Origin: CAZJYC01 sp964550165
Lineage (GTDB): Bacteria > Acidobacteriota > Aminicenantia > Aminicenantales > Aminicenantaceae
Assembly: GCA_964550165.1 (NCBI GenBank)
Contig: CAZJYC010000005.1
Location: forward strand, 1 to 61,972
Length of the DNA stretch: 61,972 nucleotides
Direction of reading: 5' to 3'
Each line of letters starts with the position of its first letter. Positions within the stretch are counted from its first letter, which is position 1. Below the pieces are notes generated by a model, which was given only the letters and a program-made list of their open reading frames with translations, made no database searches and had not been told where the DNA came from. A program made the translations under genes and the position numbers. Below are positions 1 through 8,901 of the stretch, piece after piece.

Positions 1-108
1 CGAAGGGCAGCTCGGGAAGGCTAAACCTTCAATGGTCGCTTCGGCCATCTCTGAGGGCCTTTTTGTTACCAAAAACTCCTTCACCCAAACAAAATGGAAG
101 AGATTCAT
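1..108 (+). repeat. Right half of a dispersed TIR-type repeat, cut by the window edge
   Basis: Bases about 20-108 match the right half of the complete element at 18278-18507. They share the ACCTTCAATGGTCGCTTCGG block, GGCCATCTCTGAG, the CTTCACCCA stretch and the terminal ACAAAA-GGAAG end (here ACAAAATGGAAG). The left half would lie before base 1. From there to the first gene near 300 I see only AT-rich sequence with a TATAAT at 208-213 but no good -35 box. Confidence 0.6.
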
Positions 109-299
109 TTAGAATTTAGTATGGTGTTCTGGTTTTTGCCGCTTTTTTGACAGAACGAACAACCTGTCTGAAGCCGGGAAACTATTCCAAAAATACCAGG
201 AAGAATTTATAATGGCTGTTCGTCTAAATTTTAGTTATATCCAAAACGGATGTCAAAAAATCATATGCATTCAAATTATCATTAAAGGAGGAAAATGTG

Positions 300-2120
300 A
301 TGAAAAAGTCCGTCCTGTTGATTCTTTTAATTGTCTTTTTGATTTTCAGCGTGAGCGCGCAGACTCCTCAAACCGCTCAGCAGCCAAAACCCGAAGATAT
401 TTTAAAGAACCTGATCCTTGTCGAAAAACCTCAGGCCGTGCCAGAAAAAATGAAAATCGGGTTTGAGTCCATAACTGCTAAAGATTCTTTGGTGATGCTA
501 TCTTATATTGCTTCTGATCTCATGGAGGGCCGGGAGACTGCGACGAGAGGATACGAGCTGGCTTCTGAGTATGCGGCGTCCCTTTTTGCCTTATGGAAGT
601 TGAAACCCGCCGGAGATGCTCCAAGCATGGGCCGCATGATGGCCAGAGGCATGGCCGCCGCGGGACAGCAGGCGCCGCCACGGGAAAAAAGCTATCTCCA
701 GGAATTTGTCATGAAGGAAATCTCAGATGTCTCCAGCCAGATCAACCTGGAAGTCAGGAAGGGCGCTCTCTTGAAGACGCGAAGCTTTAAGTCAGGAGTC
801 GACTTCACCAGCATGCCCTCGACAGCCGGCTCTATTGAAGCCCCCGTAGTTTTTGCCGGCTACGGAATCAAGGAAAAAGAGATTGGCTGGGATGATTTCA
901 AAAATCTCGACGTCAAGGGAAAAATCGTCCTGATCATTTCCGAAGCACCGGGAAAGGACAATCCCAAGTCGCCTTTCCAGAAAAAGGAGTTGAAGGAGAA
1001 ATATTTTCCACCCGCTGCCTTCGGTCCTTTTCGCCGCGGCGGCGGATTTTCCAAGACCCAGGAGATTGCCAAACTTGGTGCCGCAGCCATCCTTCAAGTC
1101 CAGAACTCAACAAAAGACGCCGACATCTACAGAGGGCTTGCCGGGCAAAGGCGAATTTCCGATGAGCGTCCGATAATTCGAAGGCCGCGGCGACGCCTGA
1201 TGATTCCGGGCAGCGGAGCGCCGATGCCCTGGGAGGCTTCGCCGGTCATCACGGTCCCGCGCGAGATGGCCGATGCCATTTTGGAAGCAAGCGGTCAAAA
1301 AATTGAAGGCCTGCAGAAGCGAATCGAGGACACTTTAAAGCCTTTTTCCATGGAATTGCCCGGAACCAAGCTGACAATTTCGACCACGGCCAAGACTGAG
1401 CTGGTCCGCAGCGCCAACGTCCTGGCTTATATCGAAGGCTCCGACCCGGCCTTGAAAAATGAGTTCGTCGTGGTTGGCGGCCATCTCGACCATCTCGGGA
1501 AATGGGAAGACTATATCTTCAACGGCGCCGACGACAACGGCTCTGGCTCGGTCGGCGTCCTGAATCTGGCCAGAGCTTTCATGGCCAGTCCGGAAAAGCC
1601 CAAACGCTCCATTCTCTTCTGCCTCTGGACAGGAGAAGAGCTCGGCCTTCTAGGCTCCCGCTACTATGTCCAGAACCCCGCTTTTCCCCTGGATAAAACT
1701 GTAGCCTATATCAACATGGACATGATCAGCCGGCCCTACGATGAAAGAAGCATCAGCCGCATGTCCCGGATGTTCAACATCCCCAGCACCCAGGAGCTTC
1801 TCAAGAAAATCAAGCCGGAAAATTTCCTGCCCGTCTCGTTCTCGGCCGGAGCAGGCCTGGATGATATCCTGAGAAATGCCGACCAGTTTGTGGGCCTTGA
1901 CCTGTTTTTGCGCGAGGCCGGCGGAGGTCTCGACCGCGGAATGGGAGGCAGCGATCATTCGTCGTTTGCCGCGGCGAAAATTCCCTGGGTGTTTTTCAAT
2001 TCGAGCATGACCGAGGATTATCACCAGACCAGCGATAGCGTGGAGAAGGTCAGCGGCCAGATGATCGAAAACATCTCGCGTCTGGCCTATTTGACGGCAT
2101 TTGCGTTGGCGGATAAATGA
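300..2120 (+). CDS. Secreted M28 family zinc aminopeptidase with PA domain
   Basis: The protein starts with a clear signal peptide (MKKSVLLILLIVFLIFSVSA), so it is exported. A PA-type insert lies at roughly residues 175-330. The M28 metallopeptidase domain follows. Its metal ligands are visible: the GGHLDHLG histidine near residue 395, the GADDNGSGS aspartate, the TGEELGLLG catalytic and metal glutamates near 444, the NMDMISRP aspartate, and the C-terminal DYHQTSDS histidine. M28 enzymes remove N-terminal residues from peptides, which suits a peptide-degrading lifestyle. I chose ATG 300 over the GTG at 297 because AGGAGG at 286-291 is 8 nt upstream of the ATG. It stands alone on the plus strand; the next genes are on the other strand. 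Confidence 0.9.
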   Translation: MKKSVLLILLIVFLIFSVSAQTPQTAQQPKPEDILKNLILVEKPQAVPEKMKIGFESITAKDSLVMLSYIASDLMEGRETATRGYELASEYAASLFALWKLKPAGDAPSMGRMMARGMAAAGQQAPPREKSYLQEFVMKEISDVSSQINLEVRKGALLKTRSFKSGVDFTSMPSTAGSIEAPVVFAGYGIKEKEIGWDDFKNLDVKGKIVLIISEAPGKDNPKSPFQKKELKEKYFPPAAFGPFRRGGGFSKTQEIAKLGAAAILQVQNSTKDADIYRGLAGQRRISDERPIIRRPRRRLMIPGSGAPMPWEASPVITVPREMADAILEASGQKIEGLQKRIEDTLKPFSMELPGTKLTISTTAKTELVRSANVLAYIEGSDPALKNEFVVVGGHLDHLGKWEDYIFNGADDNGSGSVGVLNLARAFMASPEKPKRSILFCLWTGEELGLLGSRYYVQNPAFPLDKTVAYINMDMISRPYDERSISRMSRMFNIPSTQELLKKIKPENFLPVSFSAGAGLDDILRNADQFVGLDLFLREAGGGLDRGMGGSDHSSFAAAKIPWVFFNSSMTEDYHQTSDSVEKVSGQMIENISRLAYLTAFALADK

Positions 2121-2165
2121 TAATTGATCCGCATCAAAGAGATCGTTTGTGGCTAATGGCAGTCT

Positions 2166-3461
2166 TTATTCGTAGAGCAAATACTTCTTCTGTTTCTCCT
2201 TGAAGAGATTCTCGTCCTTCTCCATCTGCGCCAGCAGCTCGTCGTAACTGATTTTGCCCTTGATATACCGGCTGAGAAGATTGTTGCCGAACATGAAATC
2301 CAGGTAGCGTGATTCTGAAAAAGATTTATCCGGAAACTGCTCCTTGATGATTTTGATGAGTTCAAGCCCGAAACGGATGGAATAGCACTTCTCTTTACTG
2401 ACGATGTTAGCCCGAATTCCGCGGCAATTTTTTTTCTCATAAAGCGGGTGAAGGACCTTTCCCTGAAGAGAATAGGGCGTGAATTCGACAGGCTCGAGTT
2501 CGATGCCGAACCGGGCCCCGCCGTTCATCTTTTCAATGATGGCGGCCGGATCAAACCAGGGGGCGCCGAACTGGAGAAAAGGGAAAAGTGTCCCTTCTCC
2601 TTTATTGAGGCCTAAGGCGCCCAGCAGGGCTGTTCCCGGAAAGATGATGGCGGTCTCGGCCGTCGGGATGTTCGGGGAGGAGGGTGTCCAGCTAAGGCCG
2701 GTGTCTTCCCAGAAGAATCTTCTTTGCCAGTTTTTCATTTTAATCAGTCGAATGTCAGCCATCTCAGGAACCCAGCCTTCTCCCTTCATCATCATCGCCA
2801 GCTCAGCCGCGGTCAACCCGTAGCGGATCGGGATGGGAAAGGCTCCGATAAAAGAGGTGTATTCAGGCCGGAGAAGAGGGCCTTCGATGATCTCGCCGCC
2901 CAGAGGATTGGGCCTGTCCAGGATGTAGACAGGAATACGGGCCTCGGCTGCCGCTTCGATGATGTATTTCAGGGTAGTAATGTAAGTGTAGAACCTGACA
3001 CCCACATCCTGGATATCGTAGACAAAGGCATCAAGATGGATGGTTTGATCGGCTGTCGGCTTTTTTGTCTCTTCGTAAAGACTGTATATTTTGATGCCGT
3101 TGATCTGACTGTCTTCGACCTCAATTCCTCCTTCCACGTCGCCAAAAAATCCATGCTCGGGAGAGAAAATGGCCTGGACCTTTTGTCCTTTTTCCAGGAG
3201 AGCATTAAGGAGCGACTTTCCCTGAGGAAGGAGAGAGGTGTGGTTGATGACAAGTCCCAGCGATTTTCCTTGAACTTCGGAGAGGCATTCTTCTATAAAA
3301 ACCTCATTGCCCAGCACAACCTTTTTTTCGCGCTCAGGAGAAGTTTTTTCCTGATGAAAGCAAAATAGAAAAATTGCGCTTATAAAAAGAAGAAAGACAA
3401 GTCCGACTATGATATTTTTCTTCAAGATCAGGAGCCCTTCATTTTCTCTGCGATGTGACAT
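2166..3461 (-). CDS. namZ: DUF1343 / NamZ-type exo-beta-N-acetylmuramidase, membrane-anchored
   Basis: The sequence has the hallmarks of the DUF1343 family, whose Bacillus subtilis member NamZ releases terminal MurNAc from peptidoglycan fragments. Visible motifs are SPEHGFFGDVEGG, the FVYDIQDVGVRFYTY block, LDRPNPLGG and the TAAELAMMMKGEGW segment. A single hydrophobic segment near the N-terminus (NIIVGLVFLLFISAIFLF) makes it an exported, probably anchored protein. The ATG at 3461 overlaps the end of the upstream SIS gene by 23 bp. A TTG at 3425, just ahead of the hydrophobic segment, is an equally possible start. The overlap indicates co-transcription and possibly coupled translation with the MurQ-like gene, so the pair probably recycles MurNAc. 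Confidence 0.8.
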   Translation of the reverse strand: MSHRRENEGLLILKKNIIVGLVFLLFISAIFLFCFHQEKTSPEREKKVVLGNEVFIEECLSEVQGKSLGLVINHTSLLPQGKSLLNALLEKGQKVQAIFSPEHGFFGDVEGGIEVEDSQINGIKIYSLYEETKKPTADQTIHLDAFVYDIQDVGVRFYTYITTLKYIIEAAAEARIPVYILDRPNPLGGEIIEGPLLRPEYTSFIGAFPIPIRYGLTAAELAMMMKGEGWVPEMADIRLIKMKNWQRRFFWEDTGLSWTPSSPNIPTAETAIIFPGTALLGALGLNKGEGTLFPFLQFGAPWFDPAAIIEKMNGGARFGIELEPVEFTPYSLQGKVLHPLYEKKNCRGIRANIVSKEKCYSIRFGLELIKIIKEQFPDKSFSESRYLDFMFGNNLLSRYIKGKISYDELLAQMEKDENLFKEKQKKYLLYE

Positions 3462-5613
3462 GGATGAGATATTCACCCAGCCCTGTTTTTTTGACGATGT
3501 CCAGCGCTTCTTGCTGGGAAAAGGCTTGCTTGAGTCGAAGCGATTCAAGGATGCGAATGATGGACAGGGCGACTTCGGCTGTCTGGCCTGCTTCTCTCTG
3601 TTTATCCTTGAGAAATCCAATCGCCTCAAAGAGCACCGCATTGGCTTCAGCATAGGTAATGGGCTTGTGCTCTCCGTAGAGTTTTATCCATTGAGGCCTG
3701 GCCAGGACATCGTTGGTGTGAGACTGAATGAGGTGTGTCGCCCGGCCGATGAGCTTGAGGTTGCCCGGGCTGACATTGGTCATGGTGTTTCCGATGACTT
3801 TTCCCAGACGGGCCATGACCCCGGTCGAATGCGCGTTGAGAAGAATTTTGAGGGCGATCTGCGCCTTGAGACCCAGCGGGTCGTTTTTCCGGCTGACATT
3901 CACCGCCACAAGAGAATCTTTTGTCGCCGCGTCAAAGCCAGGGATTTTTTGAATAAGCTTAAATACATCTTCTGATGATTTGTCGGTGATGATAATAGCG
4001 GCCACACGGCTTCCTGCTTTCAAGAAGAGGTCGAGGGACCTTCTGAAATCAGAGTTCTTTTTTCGAAGCTGTTCTTCCTCTGGGCTGATACAGACAACGA
4101 CCCCAAGGTCTTCTTTTTCGGGTCCGCGGTTTCTCAGGTTGAACCCGGCAAAGGAGAAATCATAAAGGAACTGCTGGTCATCTCCTGCCTTGTTCAGGCT
4201 TTCCAGGGCGGCTCTTTTCAGGTAGGGGTCTTCGATTTCCTGTTCAAAGGGCTTTTGATAGAAACGACGGCTCAGCCCTCTGAAGGGCCTCCCCAGAAAG
4301 GCCTGCCAGGCGTCCTGGAGGCTGGATGCGGGCGTCAAGACCTGAATCCAGCATTTTCTTCTTTCTTCTTTGACCGTGTCCAGGGGAAAAAGGCGAAAGG
4401 TCGGGCTCCTTTCCGTGCTGTCGATGAAAACGGTGATCAGGCCTTTTTGGGCAAAATAGGTGGAGAAGCGCCCGCTTTTGTAAGTCTCGGCTTCGAGCGC
4501 TGTGAATTTAGATAAGGCCGACAGGCTGGCTTTGACCCCCTTCAGGATGGAAGAGAATTCTTTTAGCTTTTTTTCAAGACGGACCTCCTCCGCAAAACCC
4601 AGTTCTGCCATCTCTTTTTCGCAAAGAAAATTCTTTAGAATGCGTTCGAACGCTTTCCCCAGGATATTGCCGACAATGAAGGTCTCGATGGTCGTGGCCT
4701 GCATCCGCGTTGAGCCGGTTATGGCCTGAGGGCCTGTGAAGAGGTTGATCTTGGTGATTCCTGGCTCTTCAAGGACCTCCCGGCTGCGCTCAAAGGGAAG
4801 GAGCTTTTCGTCGGGGTTGTTGTAGACAAAATAGAGATTCTTTCTGGATTTTGCCGGGTTGTAATCACCGGCTTTTTTCCACTGGTCCAAGGCAGCCAGG
4901 ATTGTGCCGATGACCGACGAGGTCTCGCCTCCTTCAGTGACGCAGATGACAACGTCCCCTTTTTCGATCCCTCGGTCCTCTAGCTGAAGACGTCCGATAA
5001 GCTGAAGGTCTTCGAACCCTTCCAGGGAGCTGATCAGGGCCCGGTCGGCTCCGGTCATTTCTCCGATGAGCCTCTGTTCGATATTCTCTCCAAGCTGATG
5101 TTTGATTTTTGACCAGATCTTTCTTTTTTCCTTGACTCTCCTCCAGAAAGGACGCCAGAAAGTGCTTTCCATCTGTTTGGCCAGGCGGCCGGTAGCGCCG
5201 CAGCCGTATATGTAAATCTTTTTCCCGGAGAGAACAGCTTCTTCCAAAGCTTGAGAAGCCTGCTCAAGAACATCCTTCTCTCCGGCCATAGCTTCGAGCT
5301 TTTCTGCGATGTCCTCATCCACGGAGAAAAGGAGGCGCAGCCCGGTCTCGCAGTCTTGCTGGATTTCCTGGCTGAGGTTCCAGGTTTTGGGGTGGCGCTG
5401 TTCTGTCAGCAGGGTGTGGAGCTGAAATTGAGTCTTGTTCCGGACATAATCCACGGAGTCTGGCGAAGGCGTTATTCTCAAAAGCTGAAGCAGGCTCATC
5501 TCATTTTTTATGGAGACTTTGGTCTTCTGGACCGGATTCGAAAGCAGTTGAAACGCCGGAAAAAACAGAGCCAGGGCAATCAAAGGAAAATACAGAATTC
5601 TACTCGCATTCAT
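3439..5613 (-). CDS. Double-SIS MurQ/GCKR-like protein
   Basis: A 724-residue protein with two sugar isomerase (SIS) modules. MurQ-family signatures are plain: LLTEQRHPKTW near residue 70, GCGATGRLAKQMES near 137, TGSTRMQATT near 300, and STGVMARLGKVIGN in the second module. MurQ (about 300 residues, one SIS) cleaves the lactyl ether of MurNAc-6-phosphate in the cytosol. GCKR-like proteins have two SIS modules and sense or bind sugar phosphates. This one resembles the two-SIS type and is longer than both. Oddly, the N-terminus is hydrophobic (ILYFPLIALALFFPAF) like a signal peptide, whereas MurNAc-6-P is cytosolic. A start at the internal Met39 (MSLLQLL) would remove it. Overlap with the NamZ gene supports a role in muropeptide recycling. 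Whether it is an enzyme or a sensor cannot be told. Confidence 0.75.
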   Translation of the reverse strand: MNASRILYFPLIALALFFPAFQLLSNPVQKTKVSIKNEMSLLQLLRITPSPDSVDYVRNKTQFQLHTLLTEQRHPKTWNLSQEIQQDCETGLRLLFSVDEDIAEKLEAMAGEKDVLEQASQALEEAVLSGKKIYIYGCGATGRLAKQMESTFWRPFWRRVKEKRKIWSKIKHQLGENIEQRLIGEMTGADRALISSLEGFEDLQLIGRLQLEDRGIEKGDVVICVTEGGETSSVIGTILAALDQWKKAGDYNPAKSRKNLYFVYNNPDEKLLPFERSREVLEEPGITKINLFTGPQAITGSTRMQATTIETFIVGNILGKAFERILKNFLCEKEMAELGFAEEVRLEKKLKEFSSILKGVKASLSALSKFTALEAETYKSGRFSTYFAQKGLITVFIDSTERSPTFRLFPLDTVKEERRKCWIQVLTPASSLQDAWQAFLGRPFRGLSRRFYQKPFEQEIEDPYLKRAALESLNKAGDDQQFLYDFSFAGFNLRNRGPEKEDLGVVVCISPEEEQLRKKNSDFRRSLDLFLKAGSRVAAIIITDKSSEDVFKLIQKIPGFDAATKDSLVAVNVSRKNDPLGLKAQIALKILLNAHSTGVMARLGKVIGNTMTNVSPGNLKLIGRATHLIQSHTNDVLARPQWIKLYGEHKPITYAEANAVLFEAIGFLKDKQREAGQTAEVALSIIRILESLRLKQAFSQQEALDIVKKTGLGEYLIHVTSQRK

Positions 5614-5659
5614 TTTTTATAGCCTCTTATTCATTTGCTTGCTTGTCCGAAAAAAGTTC

Positions 5660-5696
5660 AACTCCTTCAACCGCACAGGATGGAAGAGAACATTTA
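5660..5696 (+). repeat. Remnant of the TIR-type repeat (right end only)
   Basis: The stretch with CTCCTTCAACC and GGATGGAAGAGAA followed by CATTTAGG resembles the right end of the copy at 1-108 (CTCCTTCACCC ... ATGGAAGAG, then CATTTAG). Only about 40 bp are recognisable. It sits in the 178-bp gap between the dCMP deaminase gene and the SIS gene. Confidence 0.35.
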
Positions 5697-5791
5697 GGTT
5701 TAAGGAGATCGCCGCGCTTCTTTCGGGAGCTCGCGATGGCATTTTTATCATTGCGTTATTGTGAGATTTTCCGCACGAAAAAAGTGATTCG

Positions 5792-6301
5792 TCAGCCATA
5801 CTGCTGCTCATCGTCGAGAATATCGGCTTTCTGCCATTCCTTGACCCATTCGCCCACCAGGAAAGATCTCATTTTTCCGTCTGCCGTCGAGCAGACCACA
5901 CGGTTGAGGCCGGCGTTGATGATTATCTTCTTGCACATAAAACAGGGAAAGGCGTTAATCGGCTTGAATTTTCCGGTGATGCTGCCGTAGATGTACATGT
6001 CACCTCCCAGCAAGCTGACTCCAGCCCGGGCGGCGTTGATGATCGCGTTTTGCTCGGCATGAACGCTCCGGCAGAGCTCGTAGCGCTGTCCATGAGGGAT
6101 GCCCAGCTTATCGCGGAGGCAGAAGCCGTGCTCGAAGCTGTCTTTGGTTTTCCTGGGCGCTCCGACATATCCGGTGGAGATGATCTGGTCATCCTTGATG
6201 ATGATCGCGCCGATCGAGCGGCGAAAACAGGTGCTGCGCCGTGCCACTTCTTCGGCAATGCCCATGTAATACTGGTCTTTGGAAATTCTTATTGGACTCA
6301 T
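5792..6301 (-). CDS. dCMP/cytidine deaminase family protein (ComE-type)
   Basis: A 169-residue zinc deaminase. The catalytic zinc site is intact: HAEQNAI supplies the His and the proton-shuttling Glu, and PCFMCK supplies the two Cys ligands. An upstream CLRDKLGIPHG segment, typical of ComEB/dCMP deaminases, adds further Cys/His. The expected reaction is dCMP to dUMP, feeding thymidylate synthesis. The start codon overlaps the stop of the P-loop kinase gene by 4 bp (ATGA), so the two are translationally coupled. The family also contains anti-phage dCTP deaminases in which a P-loop domain is fused in front; here the two parts are separate genes. Confidence 0.85.
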   Translation of the reverse strand: MSPIRISKDQYYMGIAEEVARRSTCFRRSIGAIIIKDDQIISTGYVGAPRKTKDSFEHGFCLRDKLGIPHGQRYELCRSVHAEQNAIINAARAGVSLLGGDMYIYGSITGKFKPINAFPCFMCKKIIINAGLNRVVCSTADGKMRSFLVGEWVKEWQKADILDDEQQYG

Positions 6302-6837
6302 GGCAATTCCTCCAGCTTTTTGTGCAAATCTTCGAGGGAGCCGTCGTTGATAATCATAAAATCGGCCATCTTCATACAGCTCTGGAGCTGTTGTCCTTTT
6401 CTGCGCCTTGTCATCTCTTCTCTTTCTTTTTTGATGAATTCCCGAAGAGATGAAGCCGATTCCTCCCTTCCCCTTTTTTTCGCCCTCTCGTATCTTAATT
6501 CGACAGGAGCGTCGACGGAGAGCAAAATGAATTTATTATGTTTTCTCAAGTATTCGACTTCCTTGGGATTGCGGATGCTGTCGATGACAGCTTTGCTTTG
6601 GACTTTTTCCATGACGCGCCTGGCCAAGATATCGGGGCCAAGCTTTTCTCTGAGCTCGTTTCCCATCTGGATCAGGTTGTTTCGGGTTGGCTCCTTGCCT
6701 TTTTTCTGAATCTCTTCACGAATCAGGTCGGAGAGAGAAAAATAGGCGTATCCTCTTTTAACAAAAAAGGCAGCCACCTCTCCCTTTCCCGCGCCGTTCG
6801 TCCCTGTCAGCCCGATCAGTCTCGCTTCTTTTTTCAC
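6298..6837 (-). CDS. P-loop nucleotide kinase-like protein (dNMP/dephospho-CoA kinase fold)
   Basis: 179 residues beginning LIGLTGTNGAGKGEVAAFF, a Walker A motif (GTNGAGKG) near residue 11. There is a FSLSDLIREEI segment for the acceptor nucleotide, VIDSIRNPKEVEYLR at the Walker B position, and a lid-like RAKKRGREE near 125. The layout fits the dephospho-CoA kinase / deoxynucleotide kinase superfamily, but the exact substrate cannot be read. The gene lies 7 bp downstream of the DUF362 gene and overlaps the deaminase gene by 4 bp. The same domain pair is fused in yeast Dcd1-type and phage-defence deaminases. A role in deoxynucleotide metabolism is likely; defence is possible but unproven. Confidence 0.7.
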   Translation of the reverse strand: MKKEARLIGLTGTNGAGKGEVAAFFVKRGYAYFSLSDLIREEIQKKGKEPTRNNLIQMGNELREKLGPDILARRVMEKVQSKAVIDSIRNPKEVEYLRKHNKFILLSVDAPVELRYERAKKRGREESASSLREFIKKEREEMTRRRKGQQLQSCMKMADFMIINDGSLEDLHKKLEELP

Positions 6838-6844
6838 AACAAAC

Positions 6845-8128
6845 CTACAACCTTCCTCTCAACAGTCTTTTGCACCAGGAAAGAAAGAGAAAAAAATAGG
6901 CATCGAGGATGAGGTCAAACCTGAAGAGGGGATTGACGATGCCAGCCTTTAAAAATAGCCAGAGGACAAAGTCTTTATGCTTCGGGGGACAGCCTTTGAT
7001 TTTTCTTCGTTTCCTGGCCTTCACTTCGCCCTGAATTTGCGAGCAGTTGCCGATAACCATCAACCTGTCGGCTTCAACATTTCCGTTATGCTTGCCGATG
7101 ACAACAGTCCAGGGAGGAAGGCTCTTCCAGAGCGCTGGTTTTCTGTCCTTAATCATGTAGAGCCAGTCTAAGAAAACGCCATGACAGCCGCCCTCGCAGT
7201 AGGGTTTGCCGGCGATTGTCTGGATATTGCAGTCCGCCTCGTCCACCCTGGCCAGGCCGAGGTCCCAGTCTCTTGTTTTTTGCCGGATTTCCTCGAGAGA
7301 TATATCGCCCAGGAGCTCAATCTCTTCGAGGCGGAGCGGCCCGTAGCCCCTTTCATGGGCGATGCGGAGGTGCTGGATTTTTTGCGGGTCAAGATGGAGG
7401 ATATGGGCGCAAACAACGTCATGAGCCAGAGGATTCTTGGCCATGACAACGATCCCCAGATGCTTGCCGTGCTGCGTGAGATGATTTCCCCCAAGCGAAA
7501 TCTCGATACAATCAGTGGCGATGAAATCCGGATAGCCGACCTCGAGCAAATCGACGATTTTCTCGTCCAGGTTGTAATTGTGGTTCCACATTCTTTCTCT
7601 ATCTTTGAGGATTCCTACGTTGAGCTTAATCGCCGCTGTCAGCCCCTGGGTAAGATTATTGCTTTTGAGTTTCGGGGCGTAGACGAGAAAGTCGTTTTCG
7701 ACAATTTCTCTGGCTGTGGTGATTTGGGTATGGATTTTTCCTTTCTTAAGGGCCACCCTGACCTTCTTCGCCTCTTCTATGGGAAGTAGCTTGACCTTAT
7801 ATTGTTTTTTCAGCTTCTGGTAGCCGGCTCTCCTGAACATCCTGGAGGTCGGCATCCCAGCTCCACATTTTTCAGCGATTGTGATTTTTAGCTCATCGCT
7901 TTTTCCGTCTATCATGGCCAGGAGTAAGCCTTCGAGGAATTCCGGCCGGGTGTAAGCCGAAGGGGCAACTTGATGATGGGCCATGACCACATTGGGCTTG
8001 ATGGTCACGCGGCCCTGAACAGATGAAGCTAGACCGAGTTCATCGAGGCCTTCCTGGATGACTTTTTTGATTGTCTCCGGACTGTAATCTGGAACCCTGC
8101 GGATTATGACTTTCTCTTTTTCCTTCAT
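6845..8128 (-). CDS. DUF362 domain-containing protein
   Basis: A 427-residue protein recognised as DUF362 by its N-terminal TIKPNVV block, the YAPKLKSNNLTQGLTAAIKLNVG segment in the middle and the GIVVMAKNPLAHDVVCA region. The biochemical role of the family is unknown; some members carry ferredoxin-type clusters. No 4Fe-4S CxxCxxC motif is visible here, although single cysteines occur at EGGCHG and KGCPPKH. The C-terminus is hydrophobic (AYFFLFLSWCKRLL). It lies between tatC (5 bp away) and the nucleotide kinase gene (7 bp away), so it is part of that transcript. Confidence 0.75.
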   Translation of the reverse strand: MKEKEKVIIRRVPDYSPETIKKVIQEGLDELGLASSVQGRVTIKPNVVMAHHQVAPSAYTRPEFLEGLLLAMIDGKSDELKITIAEKCGAGMPTSRMFRRAGYQKLKKQYKVKLLPIEEAKKVRVALKKGKIHTQITTAREIVENDFLVYAPKLKSNNLTQGLTAAIKLNVGILKDRERMWNHNYNLDEKIVDLLEVGYPDFIATDCIEISLGGNHLTQHGKHLGIVVMAKNPLAHDVVCAHILHLDPQKIQHLRIAHERGYGPLRLEEIELLGDISLEEIRQKTRDWDLGLARVDEADCNIQTIAGKPYCEGGCHGVFLDWLYMIKDRKPALWKSLPPWTVVIGKHNGNVEADRLMVIGNCSQIQGEVKARKRRKIKGCPPKHKDFVLWLFLKAGIVNPLFRFDLILDAYFFLFLSWCKRLLRGRL

Positions 8129-8133
8129 GCTGC

Positions 8134-8901
8134 TTAGCCAGCTAGCTCATCATCAGATTCTTTCCTCTTTTTTTTGCCAAAGATGAGGGCAATCAAGATG
8201 CCCAGGCCGTAAAGGGCGAGCATAGGAACAGCGATGATAGTCTGATTCATCACATCCGGGCTGGGTGTAATCACTGCGGCGATGATGAAAATGGCAAGGA
8301 AAGCATATTTGAAATTTCTTATCATCCATCCTGACGTGACGATTCCCATGCGCGCAAGGAAGAAGATGAGAGTCGGCATTTCAAAAACCAAGGCTATTCC
8401 TAAGAGAAGCCGAATGGCCAGGCTAAAATATTGATCCACTGTAATAACAGCTTTAAATTTGCTTCCCATTTTAAGGAAGAAATTGCAGGCAAAGGGAAAA
8501 GCGACAAAGTAGCCGAAGAGGGCGCCGAGGATAAAAAAGACCGTTGTGAAGAAAACAAAGGGGATGACGTATTTTTTTTCTCTTTGGTAGAGACCGGGAG
8601 CGATGAACAGCCAGAATTGGAAGAAGATGATTGGTGAAGAGATGAAAATAGCGGCCAGGAAAGAGACTTTGATGTAGACCATGAAAGGGGCGGTTAAGGT
8701 CGTGTAAGCTAATTGGTCTCCCCCGGGAAGATATTGGGTGAGGGGACGAGCCAGGATGTCATAGATTTCGTCATGGAACATCCAGGCTGGGATAACCGTC
8801 ACGATAAGGGCGATGAAGGAGTACCAGATTCTTCTTCTGAGTTCATCCAGGTGTTCAAGGAAAGTCATCCCATCAGCTGACTTTTTTTTCTTTCCCGCCA
8901 T
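8134..8901 (-). CDS. tatC: Sec-independent protein translocase TatC
   Basis: The membrane core of the twin-arginine translocase, which exports folded proteins with RR signal peptides. The characteristic start MTFLEHLDELRRRIW is present, followed by six hydrophobic segments and the conserved FQFWLFIAPGLYQREKK loop after the second. The chosen ATG (8901) gives MAGKKKKSADG ahead of this and overlaps the end of tatA by 29 bp. ATG 8868, directly at MTFLEHL, would avoid the overlap and is also plausible. Neither has a strong Shine-Dalgarno sequence. Downstream genes (DUF362, kinase, deaminase) follow within a few bases. Confidence 0.93.
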   Translation of the reverse strand: MAGKKKKSADGMTFLEHLDELRRRIWYSFIALIVTVIPAWMFHDEIYDILARPLTQYLPGGDQLAYTTLTAPFMVYIKVSFLAAIFISSPIIFFQFWLFIAPGLYQREKKYVIPFVFFTTVFFILGALFGYFVAFPFACNFFLKMGSKFKAVITVDQYFSLAIRLLLGIALVFEMPTLIFFLARMGIVTSGWMIRNFKYAFLAIFIIAAVITPSPDVMNQTIIAVPMLALYGLGILIALIFGKKKRKESDDELAG

